Of a stretch of DNA of 42,413 nt, positions 28,456 through 36,042 are shown piece after piece. Made by a program: the position numbers and the translations under genes. The notes below the pieces were generated by a model that saw only the letters and a list, made by a program, of their open reading frames with translations, was not told the DNA's origin and made no database searches. This DNA is from Ruminococcus sp. (GTDB lineage Bacteria > Bacillota > Clostridia > Oscillospirales > Acutalibacteraceae), in the NCBI GenBank assembly GCA_017481885.1, contig JAFUOM010000102.1, positions 1 to 42,413 of the forward strand. The letters are read 5' to 3'. Numbering within the stretch: position 1 is the stretch's first letter; every line of letters begins with the position of its first letter.

Positions 28456-28683
28456 ATGGAAAAACAATTGATACTTGTACCTTCTGTGACATACGCTATG
28501 AAGGCAAAGAGGATTCTTGATAGATATAAAATCCGTTCATATATCGAACGAACTCCAAAAACACATCAGGTATATTCCTGTGGTTATTGTGTGTTTGTAC
28601 CGGAAAATGTAGAAACAGCCAATGATATTTTACTTAGACACGGAGTCAAAATTATTGGCAGAGTGGCACGTGAAAATGTATGA
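28456..28683 (+). CDS. DUF3343 (putative Se/S carrier-like) protein
   Basis: 75 residues. Matches the PF11823 pattern: LILVPSVTYAMKAKRILDRYKI, then a small second half with SCGYCVFVPENVETANDILLRHGV. The CGYC pair is the candidate sulfur- or selenium-binding site. The family is often found beside a cysteine desulfurase, as here: the next gene starts inside this stop codon (four-base overlap). A sulfur acceptor role is inferred from context only. Confidence 0.83.
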   Translation: MEKQLILVPSVTYAMKAKRILDRYKIRSYIERTPKTHQVYSCGYCVFVPENVETANDILLRHGVKIIGRVARENV

Positions 28684-29819
28684 TTTATCTTGATAATAGC
28701 GCTACAACGTTTCCAAAACCTGATTCAGTAAGATTTGCTGTCGATGAATCGCTGAAAAAATACTGTGCAAATCCTGGTAGAAGCGGTCACAGAATGAGCA
28801 TAAATACAGCAAACAAGGTGTTTGAGTGCAGGCAAGCGGTATGTAAGCTTTTTAATATAGATGATGAGAGCAAGGTTGTTTTTACATCAGGTTGTACACA
28901 TTCGCTCAATATTGTAATTAAAGGTGTACTAAAAAAAGGTGACCACTGCGTAATTTCGTGCCTTGAACACAATTCTGTATTGCGACCATTGGAGAAAATG
29001 AAGTCCCTAGGAATTAGCTATTCAGTTGCTACAGTATATCCCGAAGATAACGACAAAACTCTGGATAGTTTCAGAAGTTGTTTTAACGATAAAACAAAAC
29101 TTGTAGTGTGCACTCACGCATCAAATGTTTTTGGTATTAGATTGCCTGTAGAACGAATTTGTGCCTTAGCTCACAGCTATGGAATTAAGTTCTGTCTTGA
29201 TGCCGCCCAAAGTGCAGGTGTCTTACCAATAGATATAGCTGAATATGGATATGATTACGTATGTTGTGCAGGACACAAGGGGTTATATGGTCCAATGGGA
29301 ATAGGCTTACTTGTTGTTAACACAGATAAACTCCCTGATACTTTAATTGAAGGTGGTACAGGCAGCGAATCACAGAATTACAATCAACCGGATTTTACCC
29401 CTGATAGGTTCGAAAGTGGTACTCAGAACATTTGTGGGATTTGCGGATTGCATAAAGGTATCGAATTTATACTGGATAAAGGTATCAGCACAATTCACAA
29501 CCACGAAATCCGCTTAGTTAAGCTTGCGTATAATGCAATGAAAAAAGACAAACGAATTAGACTGTACACTGACACTCCTGACTTAGAAAATTTTGCTCCT
29601 GTTTTATCATTTACGGTTAAAGGTAAAAACAGCGAGGAAGTAGCGTCTTATCTTAGCTCTAAGTTTGATATTGCAGTCAGAGCTGGTCTTCACTGTTCAC
29701 CGCTTGCTCATAAATATATGAATACAATAGAAGAGGGCACTGTAAGAATTTCTCCGTCTGTATTTACAAACGAATATCAAGTAAAAAAACTTATATCTGC
29801 ACTAAAAAACTATAATTAA
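28680..29819 (+). CDS. cysteine desulfurase family protein (class V aminotransferase)
   Basis: PLP enzyme that takes sulfur (or selenium) from cysteine. 379 residues. MIYLDNSATTFPKPD at the N-terminus; FTSGCTHSLNIVIKG; HNSVLRPLE; CLDAAQSAGVLPID (PLP-binding Asp); CCAGHKGLYGPMGIGLL with the PLP Lys (about 200); catalytic Cys in GLHCSPLAHKYM (about 337-348), followed by GTVRISPSVFTN. The pattern fits the TIGR01977 subgroup rather than classical IscS/SufS. Forms a two-gene operon with the DUF3343 protein; no scaffold protein is nearby. Confidence 0.92.
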   Translation: MIYLDNSATTFPKPDSVRFAVDESLKKYCANPGRSGHRMSINTANKVFECRQAVCKLFNIDDESKVVFTSGCTHSLNIVIKGVLKKGDHCVISCLEHNSVLRPLEKMKSLGISYSVATVYPEDNDKTLDSFRSCFNDKTKLVVCTHASNVFGIRLPVERICALAHSYGIKFCLDAAQSAGVLPIDIAEYGYDYVCCAGHKGLYGPMGIGLLVVNTDKLPDTLIEGGTGSESQNYNQPDFTPDRFESGTQNICGICGLHKGIEFILDKGISTIHNHEIRLVKLAYNAMKKDKRIRLYTDTPDLENFAPVLSFTVKGKNSEEVASYLSSKFDIAVRAGLHCSPLAHKYMNTIEEGTVRISPSVFTNEYQVKKLISALKNYN

Positions 29820-29833
29820 ATTAAAGAATTAAG

Positions 29834-29862
29834 TTGCAATAAAAACTGATGTGTGTTAAAAT
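29834..29862 (+). promoter_or_regulatory. promoter for cdaA-cdaR
   Basis: TTGCAA (29834-29839), 17-base spacer, TAAAAT (29857-29862), about 28 bases before the cdaA start. Confidence 0.7.
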
Positions 29863-29890
29863 AACATAAAGTATGTAATGGAGGAAGTAT

Positions 29891-30772
29891 ATGGGCTTTT
29901 TATCTAGTTGGATGACTACCATTGGCGCAATTGTTAAAACGTTCAGCTTCAGTGATGCTGTCGATATAGTTCTGGTAGCTATTATCATTTACTATCTGTT
30001 TAAGCTACTAAGGCAAACTCGAGCTGCACAGCTTATCAAAGGTCTTGCTGTGTTGGTTCTTGCGTACGCTGCGTCTGCGATTTTTGACCTTACAATGGTA
30101 AATGTTATTCTGACATCGCTTTTCGAGTTTGCTGTAATCATTCTTGTAATAGTATTTCAGCCTGAGCTCAGACGAATGCTTGAGCATCTCGGCAGAAGCA
30201 ATATATCCAAAGGCTCATTCTTCTCAAATTTTTCTGCCAAAAATGACGATGAAACTGCTGTCTGGTCTAAAGCTATCAATGACGTAGCGGATGTTGCGAC
30301 GGTTTTCAGTAAGTCGAAAACAGGAGCGTTAATTGTGTTTGAACGTAACACACTGCTCTCTGAAATTGCCGCAAGCGGTACTGAACTCAACAGCTCAACT
30401 TCAGTTGCGTTATTTGGAAATTTATTCTTTAACAAAGCACCTTTACACGATGGTGCGTGTATTCTCCGCGGTGGCAAGGTTTTGTCTGCAGGATGTATTT
30501 TGCCGCTTACTGATAACAAGCGACTGAGTTCTTCTTTAGGAACAAGACACAGAGCTGCTATCGGTATGAGCGAAGAGTCAGATGCTGTTGTAGTTGTAGT
30601 TTCAGAGGAAACCGGCATTATTTCTATTGCTGTTGGCGGAAAGTTAATCCGTGAACTTGACCGAAAAGAACTGGTTGAAAAACTGACCGAGCTTATCATC
30701 CCTGCTGATAATGAGAAGCAGGACCTCTTCACTGTCTTGTTCAGAAACAGAAAGGAGAAAGATGATGAATAA
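29891..30772 (+). CDS. cdaA: diadenylate cyclase CdaA
   Basis: Membrane-bound enzyme making c-di-AMP from two ATP. 293 residues. Three N-terminal membrane helices (about 21-38, 50-68, 74-92), then VFQPELRRMLEHLG and the DAC domain with the two active-site motifs LHDGACILRGGKV (DGA, about 193-205) and SLGTRHRAAIGMSE (RHR, about 217-230). SD GGAGG. Its 3' end overlaps the start of the regulator gene cdaR. Confidence 0.97.
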   Translation: MGFLSSWMTTIGAIVKTFSFSDAVDIVLVAIIIYYLFKLLRQTRAAQLIKGLAVLVLAYAASAIFDLTMVNVILTSLFEFAVIILVIVFQPELRRMLEHLGRSNISKGSFFSNFSAKNDDETAVWSKAINDVADVATVFSKSKTGALIVFERNTLLSEIAASGTELNSSTSVALFGNLFFNKAPLHDGACILRGGKVLSAGCILPLTDNKRLSSSLGTRHRAAIGMSEESDAVVVVVSEETGIISIAVGGKLIRELDRKELVEKLTELIIPADNEKQDLFTVLFRNRKEKDDE

Positions 30773-32033
30773 TAAAGGTGTTATAAATCGTTTCCTTTCA
30801 AATAATGTCGTGTTGATGGTACTTTCTTTATTAATAGCGTTTATTATTTGGTTTGTTATTAACGCTAATGCCCAGACAGAGAGTAACGTTACTATTTCAG
30901 ATATTCCGATTAATTTTGAATTATCACAGGAAGCTGTTGAAGATGGCTTACAAGTTTTCAGTCTGGAAAAAACAGCTTCTGTCGAAGTAACGGGCAATAG
31001 AATTACAGTTGGCTCGTTGACTGCTTCTGACATACAGGTTTATTCGCTTGACACAAATGCTATTATGATTCCTGACGAGTATACTCTTGAGCTGGATGCT
31101 AAAAAGGTTGGCGTCAAGACAAACTATAAATTCGTTTCCAGTATCTCACCGCCTAGTGTAACGGTGTGTGTTGACAGGTTTATGGAAAAAACTTTCACCA
31201 TTACTGACGAAGTGCTTTGTAAAGTAGAAAAAGAAAATTACTATGGCAATGTGGCATTTTCAGATTCGTCAGTTACTGTGTCCGGACCTGAAAGTGAGGT
31301 TTCTTCTATTGACAGAGTTGTTGTCAAAGGTATACTTGATGCATCAGATGGTAACAGCAAGAAATCTACTTTTGAGCTTTTATATTACAACGGTGAAGGT
31401 GAAGAAGTAGAAATTGTTTACTCTGAAACTGATAGAGATAGAATTGAAGTTACACTGACACCGTTGCCGATTCGTGAAGTTACCCTTGATGTAGAACTTG
31501 TTAATGCTCCAAAGAATTATCCTGCAATCAGCATTAACCCTAGAAAGATTAATATTGCGGCTGAACAGGCAGTTCTTGATTCTATTACTGATAACAAGGT
31601 TATTATCGGCAAGCTTGATTTTTCACAGCTATCAAACAGCTCGCACACATTCAATTACGGCATCACTTTGCCGTCAGGATGCAAAAACCTCAGTGATAGC
31701 TCTTCGGCAAAAGTAGACATTGATTTGTCAGGATATGAAACTAAGAAGGTTACTGTCAGCAACTTTACAGCAGCCGATGCAAATCCAGATAAGTACAATG
31801 TAGTATACAACACTACACGTTTAGAGGTTGTTGTCTGTGGTCCAAGTGAACTCGTTAAAAATATCAATTCAGCACAGGTTATTCCACAGGTCGATTTTAC
31901 TTCAAAGCTTGATGATATCGATAAAGAGTCTGTCAGCCTTGAGTTGCCGGTAACATTCAAGTTTACAGAAGATTATCAGAATTGTTGGGTTTACGGCACA
32001 TATACTGTGAGTGTAAATGTAACTAAAAAGTAA
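30765..32033 (+). CDS. cdaR: CdaA regulatory protein CdaR (YbbR-domain protein)
   Basis: Extracytoplasmic regulator of CdaA. About 422 residues. One N-terminal membrane helix (about 14-32, VVLMVLSLLIAFIIWFVI) then about four YbbR repeats, each beta-rich with ends such as PPSVTVCVDRF, SEVSSIDRVVVKG, PRKINIAAEQ and PSELVKNINSAQV. The ATG at 30765 is seven bases after SD AGGAG (30753-30757); ATG 30762 is also possible, and an upstream in-frame ATG at 30711 lies deep in cdaA. cdaA-cdaR is a conserved pair; glmM is not in the window. Confidence 0.92.
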   Translation: MNNKGVINRFLSNNVVLMVLSLLIAFIIWFVINANAQTESNVTISDIPINFELSQEAVEDGLQVFSLEKTASVEVTGNRITVGSLTASDIQVYSLDTNAIMIPDEYTLELDAKKVGVKTNYKFVSSISPPSVTVCVDRFMEKTFTITDEVLCKVEKENYYGNVAFSDSSVTVSGPESEVSSIDRVVVKGILDASDGNSKKSTFELLYYNGEGEEVEIVYSETDRDRIEVTLTPLPIREVTLDVELVNAPKNYPAISINPRKINIAAEQAVLDSITDNKVIIGKLDFSQLSNSSHTFNYGITLPSGCKNLSDSSSAKVDIDLSGYETKKVTVSNFTAADANPDKYNVVYNTTRLEVVVCGPSELVKNINSAQVIPQVDFTSKLDDIDKESVSLELPVTFKFTEDYQNCWVYGTYTVSVNVTKK

Positions 32034-32040
32034 AAAAATA

Positions 32041-32072
32041 AGCACGGTAGTTTTAGCTACCGTGCTTTTTTA
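32041..32072. terminator. bidirectional terminator between cdaR and rodA
   Basis: AGCACGGTAG (32041-32050) pairs with CTACCGTGCT (32057-32066), loop of six, T run on the right and A run on the left. Serves both convergent genes. Confidence 0.92.
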
Positions 32073-33263
32073 ATAGTTGTTCAGTGTGTATTTGTATTTG
32101 TTGTGTTTGAGCACACCGCTTGATTCAATGGTATCTTTATGTGTGTATACACTTTGTACCAGACCAATTCCGATAAGTACAGAAAGAATAGAGGTACCGC
32201 CACTGCTGAAAAACGGCAAAGTGATGCCGATAACAGGCAAAAGTCCGAGTACCATTCCAATGTTGATAACCGTTTGCGAAGCAATCATTGCGAATACACC
32301 AATACATATATTTCTTCCTGCATTATCACGTGATTTTATAGAGGTTATCAGTATTTTGATAAGTATCAGCAGCAGTATGAGTAATATAAGCGAACATCCG
32401 ATAAATCCAAGTTCTTCACCTGCAACTGTAAAAATAAAGTCGTTTTCCTGTTCAGGTACGATGCCGGACGCTACTCTCGGACCTTTTTTTAGTCCGTATC
32501 CCTCAAGACCGCCTGATGCAATGGAGACCTTTCCTTGGAATTGTTGCCATCCGTAATTTGTCATTGCGTTTCCGTCAATATCAAAAAGAGCCTTGAAACG
32601 ATTTTTGTGTTCATCATTGAGAACATATGTCCACAGAATAGGGACGCACGTTATGAGCAGTAACAGCATAATAGTAAAATATCTTAGCTGAACTCCGCCT
32701 GCAAACATCATTATTATGAAAATAAACACAAAAACAAGTGCTGTGCCGTCGTCACCCTGCATATGTACAAGCAGTACAGGGATTGCTATGTGTGGAATGA
32801 GCGTTAGCATTCCGAACAAAGTGTGTAACTTCTCGCTTGAACTTAGAATCTGAATATGCTTCGAAAAAGTTATGATTATGATAATTTTAACAAGCTCTGA
32901 TGGCTGAAAAGAAAAGCCACCCGGAAGTCTTATCCACGCAGTGTCATCTGTACCTGAAACATTGATACCGATGAACAAAACTATTGTAAGCATAAATAAT
33001 CCGACTGAGCCGAGTAACCACCAGGCTTGTAAAAACCGCTCGTAGTCGATCATAGATACTACAATTGCTACTGTGTATCCCAGAAAAATCGCTATCAGCT
33101 GTGATTGCAGATAGTTGTAGTCGCTTGTTCGTTGCATACTGCTTATCAGAAGTATACTGTACGTTACAGCAGCGATGGTTAACAGCCACAGAAACTTATC
33201 TGTTTTAGCAAAAAAGTTTTTAATTGTTTTGGTAAAAGAATTCAATGTTTCACCATCCATCAT
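32070..33263 (-). CDS. rodA: rod-shape peptidoglycan glycosyltransferase RodA (SEDS family)
   Basis: Membrane enzyme polymerising lipid II, partner of a class B PBP. About ten hydrophobic segments. SEDS signatures: TAWIRLPGGFSFQPSELVKI (about 120-139), the conserved WQQFQGKVSIASGGLEGYGL with GIVPEQENDFIFTVAGEELGF (about 240-285), and GIGLVQSVYTHK near the end. The start is uncertain: ATG 33263 would lie only about 10 bases after the likely transcription start, while TTG 33245 follows GGTGA at good spacing and gives a start MNSFTKTIKNFF. RodA rather than FtsW by the loop motifs; moderately sure. Confidence 0.9.
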   Translation of the reverse strand: MMDGETLNSFTKTIKNFFAKTDKFLWLLTIAAVTYSILLISSMQRTSDYNYLQSQLIAIFLGYTVAIVVSMIDYERFLQAWWLLGSVGLFMLTIVLFIGINVSGTDDTAWIRLPGGFSFQPSELVKIIIIITFSKHIQILSSSEKLHTLFGMLTLIPHIAIPVLLVHMQGDDGTALVFVFIFIIMMFAGGVQLRYFTIMLLLLITCVPILWTYVLNDEHKNRFKALFDIDGNAMTNYGWQQFQGKVSIASGGLEGYGLKKGPRVASGIVPEQENDFIFTVAGEELGFIGCSLILLILLLILIKILITSIKSRDNAGRNICIGVFAMIASQTVINIGMVLGLLPVIGITLPFFSSGGTSILSVLIGIGLVQSVYTHKDTIESSGVLKHNKYKYTLNNY

Positions 33264-33279
33264 TTATAACTATGTTAGT

Positions 33280-33308
33280 ATTATATTAGAATAGCTTGTC
33301 TTAATCAA
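33280..33308 (-). promoter_or_regulatory. promoter for rodA
   Basis: Minus strand: TTGATT (33308-33303), 17-base spacer, perfect TATAAT (33285-33280). Confidence 0.75.
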
Positions 33309-33358
33309 GAATTATAACATATATGTAAAGTAAAATTTTTTGTATTTTTCTATATAGC

Positions 33359-33387
33359 ATTATTTTAGGGTTATGTTGTGATAGAAT
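33359..33387 (+). promoter_or_regulatory. extended -10 promoter for tsaE-tsaB-rpiB-upp
   Basis: TG-A-TAGAAT (33379-33387) is an extended -10; the -35 is poor (TTATTT near 33360), as usual for this class. Confidence 0.55.
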
Positions 33388-33418
33388 GTTACGGTAAATT
33401 TGTAGGAAAGTGTATGCT

Positions 33419-33859
33419 ATGATTAGATTTATCAGTAAAAGTGTCAAAGAAACTGAAGAGTTAGGTAAGAGAATCGCTTCGATTCTCAAGGGTGATGAGG
33501 TTATCGCTATGTTTGGTGACCTTGGAGCGGGTAAGACTGCGTTTACCAGAGGTCTTGCGAGTGGACTTTCGTTTGATTACGGCGTTTCCAGTCCAACCTT
33601 TGCCATTGTTAACGAGTATAATGGCAAGTACAATATCTATCATTTTGATATGTACAGAATCACAAGTGAAGACGATTTGTATTCTACAGGCTTTTATGAC
33701 TATCTGGATACAGGTGTTATAGTTATTGAGTGGAGTGAGAACATTGAATACGCACTTGATGATAAAGCTATTCGTATCACTATTAACAAAACTGATGATG
33801 AAAGTATGCGTATTTTTACAATAGAGGGACTTGATGAGTATGAAAATATTATCACTTGA
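33419..33859 (+). CDS. tsaE: tRNA t6A biosynthesis ATPase TsaE
   Basis: ATPase that drives the TsaBD complex in threonylcarbamoylation of tRNA A37. 146 residues from ATG 33419, eight bases after SD AGGAAAG; GTG 33410 overlaps the SD. Walker A GDLGAGKTAFTRGLASGL (about 33-50), then SPTFAIVNEY, YHFDMYR and VIVIEWSENI (Walker B-like). Its end overlaps tsaB by 26 bases. tsaD is not in the window. Confidence 0.96.
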   Translation: MIRFISKSVKETEELGKRIASILKGDEVIAMFGDLGAGKTAFTRGLASGLSFDYGVSSPTFAIVNEYNGKYNIYHFDMYRITSEDDLYSTGFYDYLDTGVIVIEWSENIEYALDDKAIRITINKTDDESMRIFTIEGLDEYENIIT

Positions 33860-34544
33860 TGCATCAGCAAATTCTGCTTCTGTATGTATCTATGATGCAG
33901 TTGAAGATAAATTAATCGGAGATTTTTATATTAATACAAAACTCACTCACAGCCAAACACTTGTGCCTATGATTGATGCTCTGCTGAGTTCTACAAAGCT
34001 AAGTTTGTCTGATATCGATTACTTTGCAGTTAACACTGGTCCTGGTTCATTTACAGGCATCCGTATTGGTGTGTCAGTTATCAAGGGAATGGCGATGGCG
34101 CTTGATAAACCATGTGTTAGTGTTTCAACTCTCCATTCTATGGCGTATAATTTTGTAGACAGTGAAGATGTTGTCATTTGTGCTTGTATGGATGCAAGGA
34201 GAAATCAGGTGTACAACGCTTTGTTTAATGTGAGCAATGGTGTTGTAAGTCGTATTTGCGACGACAGGGCAATCAGCGTCGAAGCATTGTTTTCGGAGCT
34301 TGCACCTATTGATAAAACAATTATTTTGGTTGGTGATGGTGCACAGCTTTGTTATTCGCAGAAAGGTGAAAGCAATGTGACCCTGAGTGTAGCGTCAAAA
34401 CGTTATCAAAGAGCATCTTCTGTTGCATTTGCTGCAGTTGAGCTTATTAATAAAAACGAAATTTTAAATTCGGCTAATTTGATGCCAACATACCTCAGAC
34501 CGTCTCAGGCTGAGCGTGAAAGATTAAACAAAGAAAAGGAATGA
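33834..34544 (+). CDS. tsaB: tRNA t6A biosynthesis protein TsaB
   Basis: Non-catalytic ASKHA-fold partner of TsaD. 236 residues from ATG 33834 (SD GAGGG 33824-33828); ATG 33840 is possible. Signatures: ILSLDASANSASVCIYD, SQTLVPMIDALL, VNTGPGSFTGIRIGVSVIKG (about 63-82) and the C-terminal LMPTYLRPSQAER. The stop overlaps the ATG at 34541. Confidence 0.96.
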   Translation: MSMKILSLDASANSASVCIYDAVEDKLIGDFYINTKLTHSQTLVPMIDALLSSTKLSLSDIDYFAVNTGPGSFTGIRIGVSVIKGMAMALDKPCVSVSTLHSMAYNFVDSEDVVICACMDARRNQVYNALFNVSNGVVSRICDDRAISVEALFSELAPIDKTIILVGDGAQLCYSQKGESNVTLSVASKRYQRASSVAFAAVELINKNEILNSANLMPTYLRPSQAERERLNKEKE

Positions 34545-34549
34545 TAAAA

Positions 34550-35002
34550 ATGAAAGTATATTTGGGATGTGACCACGGCGGTCTTAATATCAAAAATGCA
34601 ATTATTGAGTATTTAAAGGAAAACAAATTTGATTACACAGATTTCGGTTGCTATACCGAGGATAGCGTTGATTACCCTGAGTATGGATATAAAGTAGCAA
34701 AGGCTGTAACTGAGGATGCAGATTCTTTAGGTATCCTTTGCTGTGGCACAGGTATTGGCATATCAATGGCAGCTAACAAAGTGAAAGGCATCCGTGCCGC
34801 TGTGTGTACAAACGAGTTTATGGCTGAAATGACTCGCAGACACAACAACTCTAATATAATCGCACTGGGTGGACGTGTAATTGATGAGCCAACAGCAGTA
34901 AAACTCGCTGATATTTTCCTTAACACTGAGTTTGAAGGTGACAGACATACACGTCGTGTTGGTATGATTACAGCTATCGAAGAAGGTACATTTGAACTTT
35001 AA
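34550..35002 (+). CDS. rpiB: ribose 5-phosphate isomerase B
   Basis: Interconverts ribose and ribulose 5-phosphates. 150 residues from ATG 34550, nine bases after AGGA; the ATG at 34541 is too close to that SD. Signatures: GCDHGGLNIKNAI, YPEYGYKVAKAV, CCGTGIGISMAANKVKGIRAA with the catalytic Cys (about 65-85), RRHNNSNIIALGGRV, GDRHTRRV. Sits between tsaB and upp, as in many Firmicutes. Confidence 0.97.
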   Translation: MKVYLGCDHGGLNIKNAIIEYLKENKFDYTDFGCYTEDSVDYPEYGYKVAKAVTEDADSLGILCCGTGIGISMAANKVKGIRAAVCTNEFMAEMTRRHNNSNIIALGGRVIDEPTAVKLADIFLNTEFEGDRHTRRVGMITAIEEGTFEL

Positions 35003-35026
35003 TTATTTTAGAAAGAAGGTTTTTGC

Positions 35027-35656
35027 ATGAGTCAGATTACAATTTTCGAACATCCGCTTATTCAGCATAAGCTTTCTATTTTGCGTGATAAATCTACAGG
35101 CAGCAAACAGTTTCGTGAGTTAATATCCGAGATTGCTATGTTTATGTGTTATGAAGCAACCCGTGACCTTGAACTTGAAGAGGTTGAGGTTGAAACACCT
35201 ATCTGTAAAGCTACTTGCAAGAAACTTGCTGGCAGAAAACTCGCTTTTGTTCCGATTCTAAGAGCAGGATGTGGTATGCTTGATGCAATGCTTTCTATGG
35301 TACCTGCTGCAAAGGTTGGTCATATCGGACTTTATCGTGACGAAGAAACACACAAGCCTGTTGAATATTTCAACAAGCTTCCTGCTGATATCAGTGAGCG
35401 TGATGTATTTGTTCTTGACCCGATGCTTGCGACAGGTGGAAGTGCAGTTGACGCTATTTCAATTATTAAACGCTCTAATCCACGTTCAATTAAGTTTCTT
35501 TGCATTATTGCAGCACCTGAAGGAATTGAGGTGCTTTCTCAGGCGCACCCTGATGTGCAGATTTACTGTGCAGCAAAGGATAGCCATCTTAACGAGAGTT
35601 GCTACATTGTACCTGGTTTAGGTGACGCAGGCGACAGAATATACGGCACAATATAA
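35027..35656 (+). CDS. upp: uracil phosphoribosyltransferase
   Basis: Salvages uracil to UMP with PRPP. 209 residues. [25 protein letters not shown] at the N-terminus (read in two parts), [15 protein letters not shown] (about 75-89), and the PRPP loop [18 protein letters not shown] (about 125-142); C-terminal [16 protein letters not shown], with the uracil-binding loop. SD GAAGG. Last gene of the tsaE unit. Confidence 0.98.
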   Translation: MSQITIFEHPLIQHKLSILRDKSTGSKQFRELISEIAMFMCYEATRDLELEEVEVETPICKATCKKLAGRKLAFVPILRAGCGMLDAMLSMVPAAKVGHIGLYRDEETHKPVEYFNKLPADISERDVFVLDPMLATGGSAVDAISIIKRSNPRSIKFLCIIAAPEGIEVLSQAHPDVQIYCAAKDSHLNESCYIVPGLGDAGDRIYGTI

Positions 35657-35660
35657 AACA

Positions 35661-35686
35661 AGGCACCAGTGCATACTGGTGCCTTT
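35661..35686. terminator. hairpin after upp, probably two-way
   Basis: AGGCACCAGT (35661-35670) pairs perfectly with ACTGGTGCCT (35675-35684) around GCAT. Only TTT follows on the plus strand; TGTTTTAT follows on the minus strand. Confidence 0.75.
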
Positions 35687-35710
35687 GCTAATGCAAAACA
35701 GAGCATAAAG

Positions 35711-35743
35711 AAAAAACTCCCAAACCTAACGGTCTGAGAGTTT
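35711..35743 (-). terminator. terminator of tRNA-Leu
   Basis: Minus strand: a 13-bp stem, arms 35743-35731 and 35726-35714, including two wobble pairs, GTTA loop, then a T run to 35711. Starts directly after the tRNA CCA end. Confidence 0.9.
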
Positions 35744-35829
35744 TGGTGCCGGTGGTGGGACTCGAACCCACACGCCATTGCTGACAACAGATTTTGAGTC
35801 TGTCTCGTCTGCCATTCCGACACACCGGC
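35744..35829 (-). tRNA. tRNA-Leu (anticodon CAA)
   Basis: 86 bases with encoded CCA. Acceptor GCCGGTG pairs with CACCGGC; anticodon stem ACAGA/TCTGT with loop CTCAAAA gives anticodon CAA, reading UUG; a long variable arm (class II, as for Leu) precedes the T arm GTGGG-TTCGAGT-CCCAC. Single gene with its own promoter and terminator, opposite to its neighbours. Confidence 0.97.
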
Positions 35830-35841
35830 CCAACGAACTGT

Positions 35842-35870
35842 ATTATACACTATCTTTTTAAATAAATCAA
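35842..35870 (-). promoter_or_regulatory. promoter for tRNA-Leu
   Basis: Minus strand: TTGATT (35870-35865), 17-base spacer, perfect TATAAT (35847-35842), about 13 bases before the tRNA 5' end. Confidence 0.88.
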
Positions 35871-35972
35871 GGTTTAAAAGTGCGATTTTAACAAAATATA
35901 TTACTTAGATAATAATATTTTAAAAAAATTTGTTAAAATGTGTATTTCATCAAAAATATCGTAAATTTTTTA

Positions 35973-36001
35973 TTGATATTGAAGTACCTGTATGATAAAA
36001 T
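35973..36001 (+). promoter_or_regulatory. promoter for the CofE-like / guaA pair
   Basis: TTGATA (35973-35978), 17-base spacer, TAAAAT (35996-36001). A small hairpin GTAAGA-AAA-TCTTAC (36010-36024) lies in the 5' leader just before the SD GAAGGAAGG. Confidence 0.78.
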
Positions 36002-36042
36002 AATATGTCGTAAGAAAATCTTACCAGAAGGAAGGAATCACA

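Noticed and set aside
30157..30732. 191-codon open frame on the minus strand
   Set aside because: Lies entirely opposite cdaA, whose DGA and RHR motifs are certain; Ser/Leu-rich shadow with no SD.
35602..35850. 82-codon open frame on the minus strand
   Set aside because: Covers the tRNA-Leu gene and its terminator.
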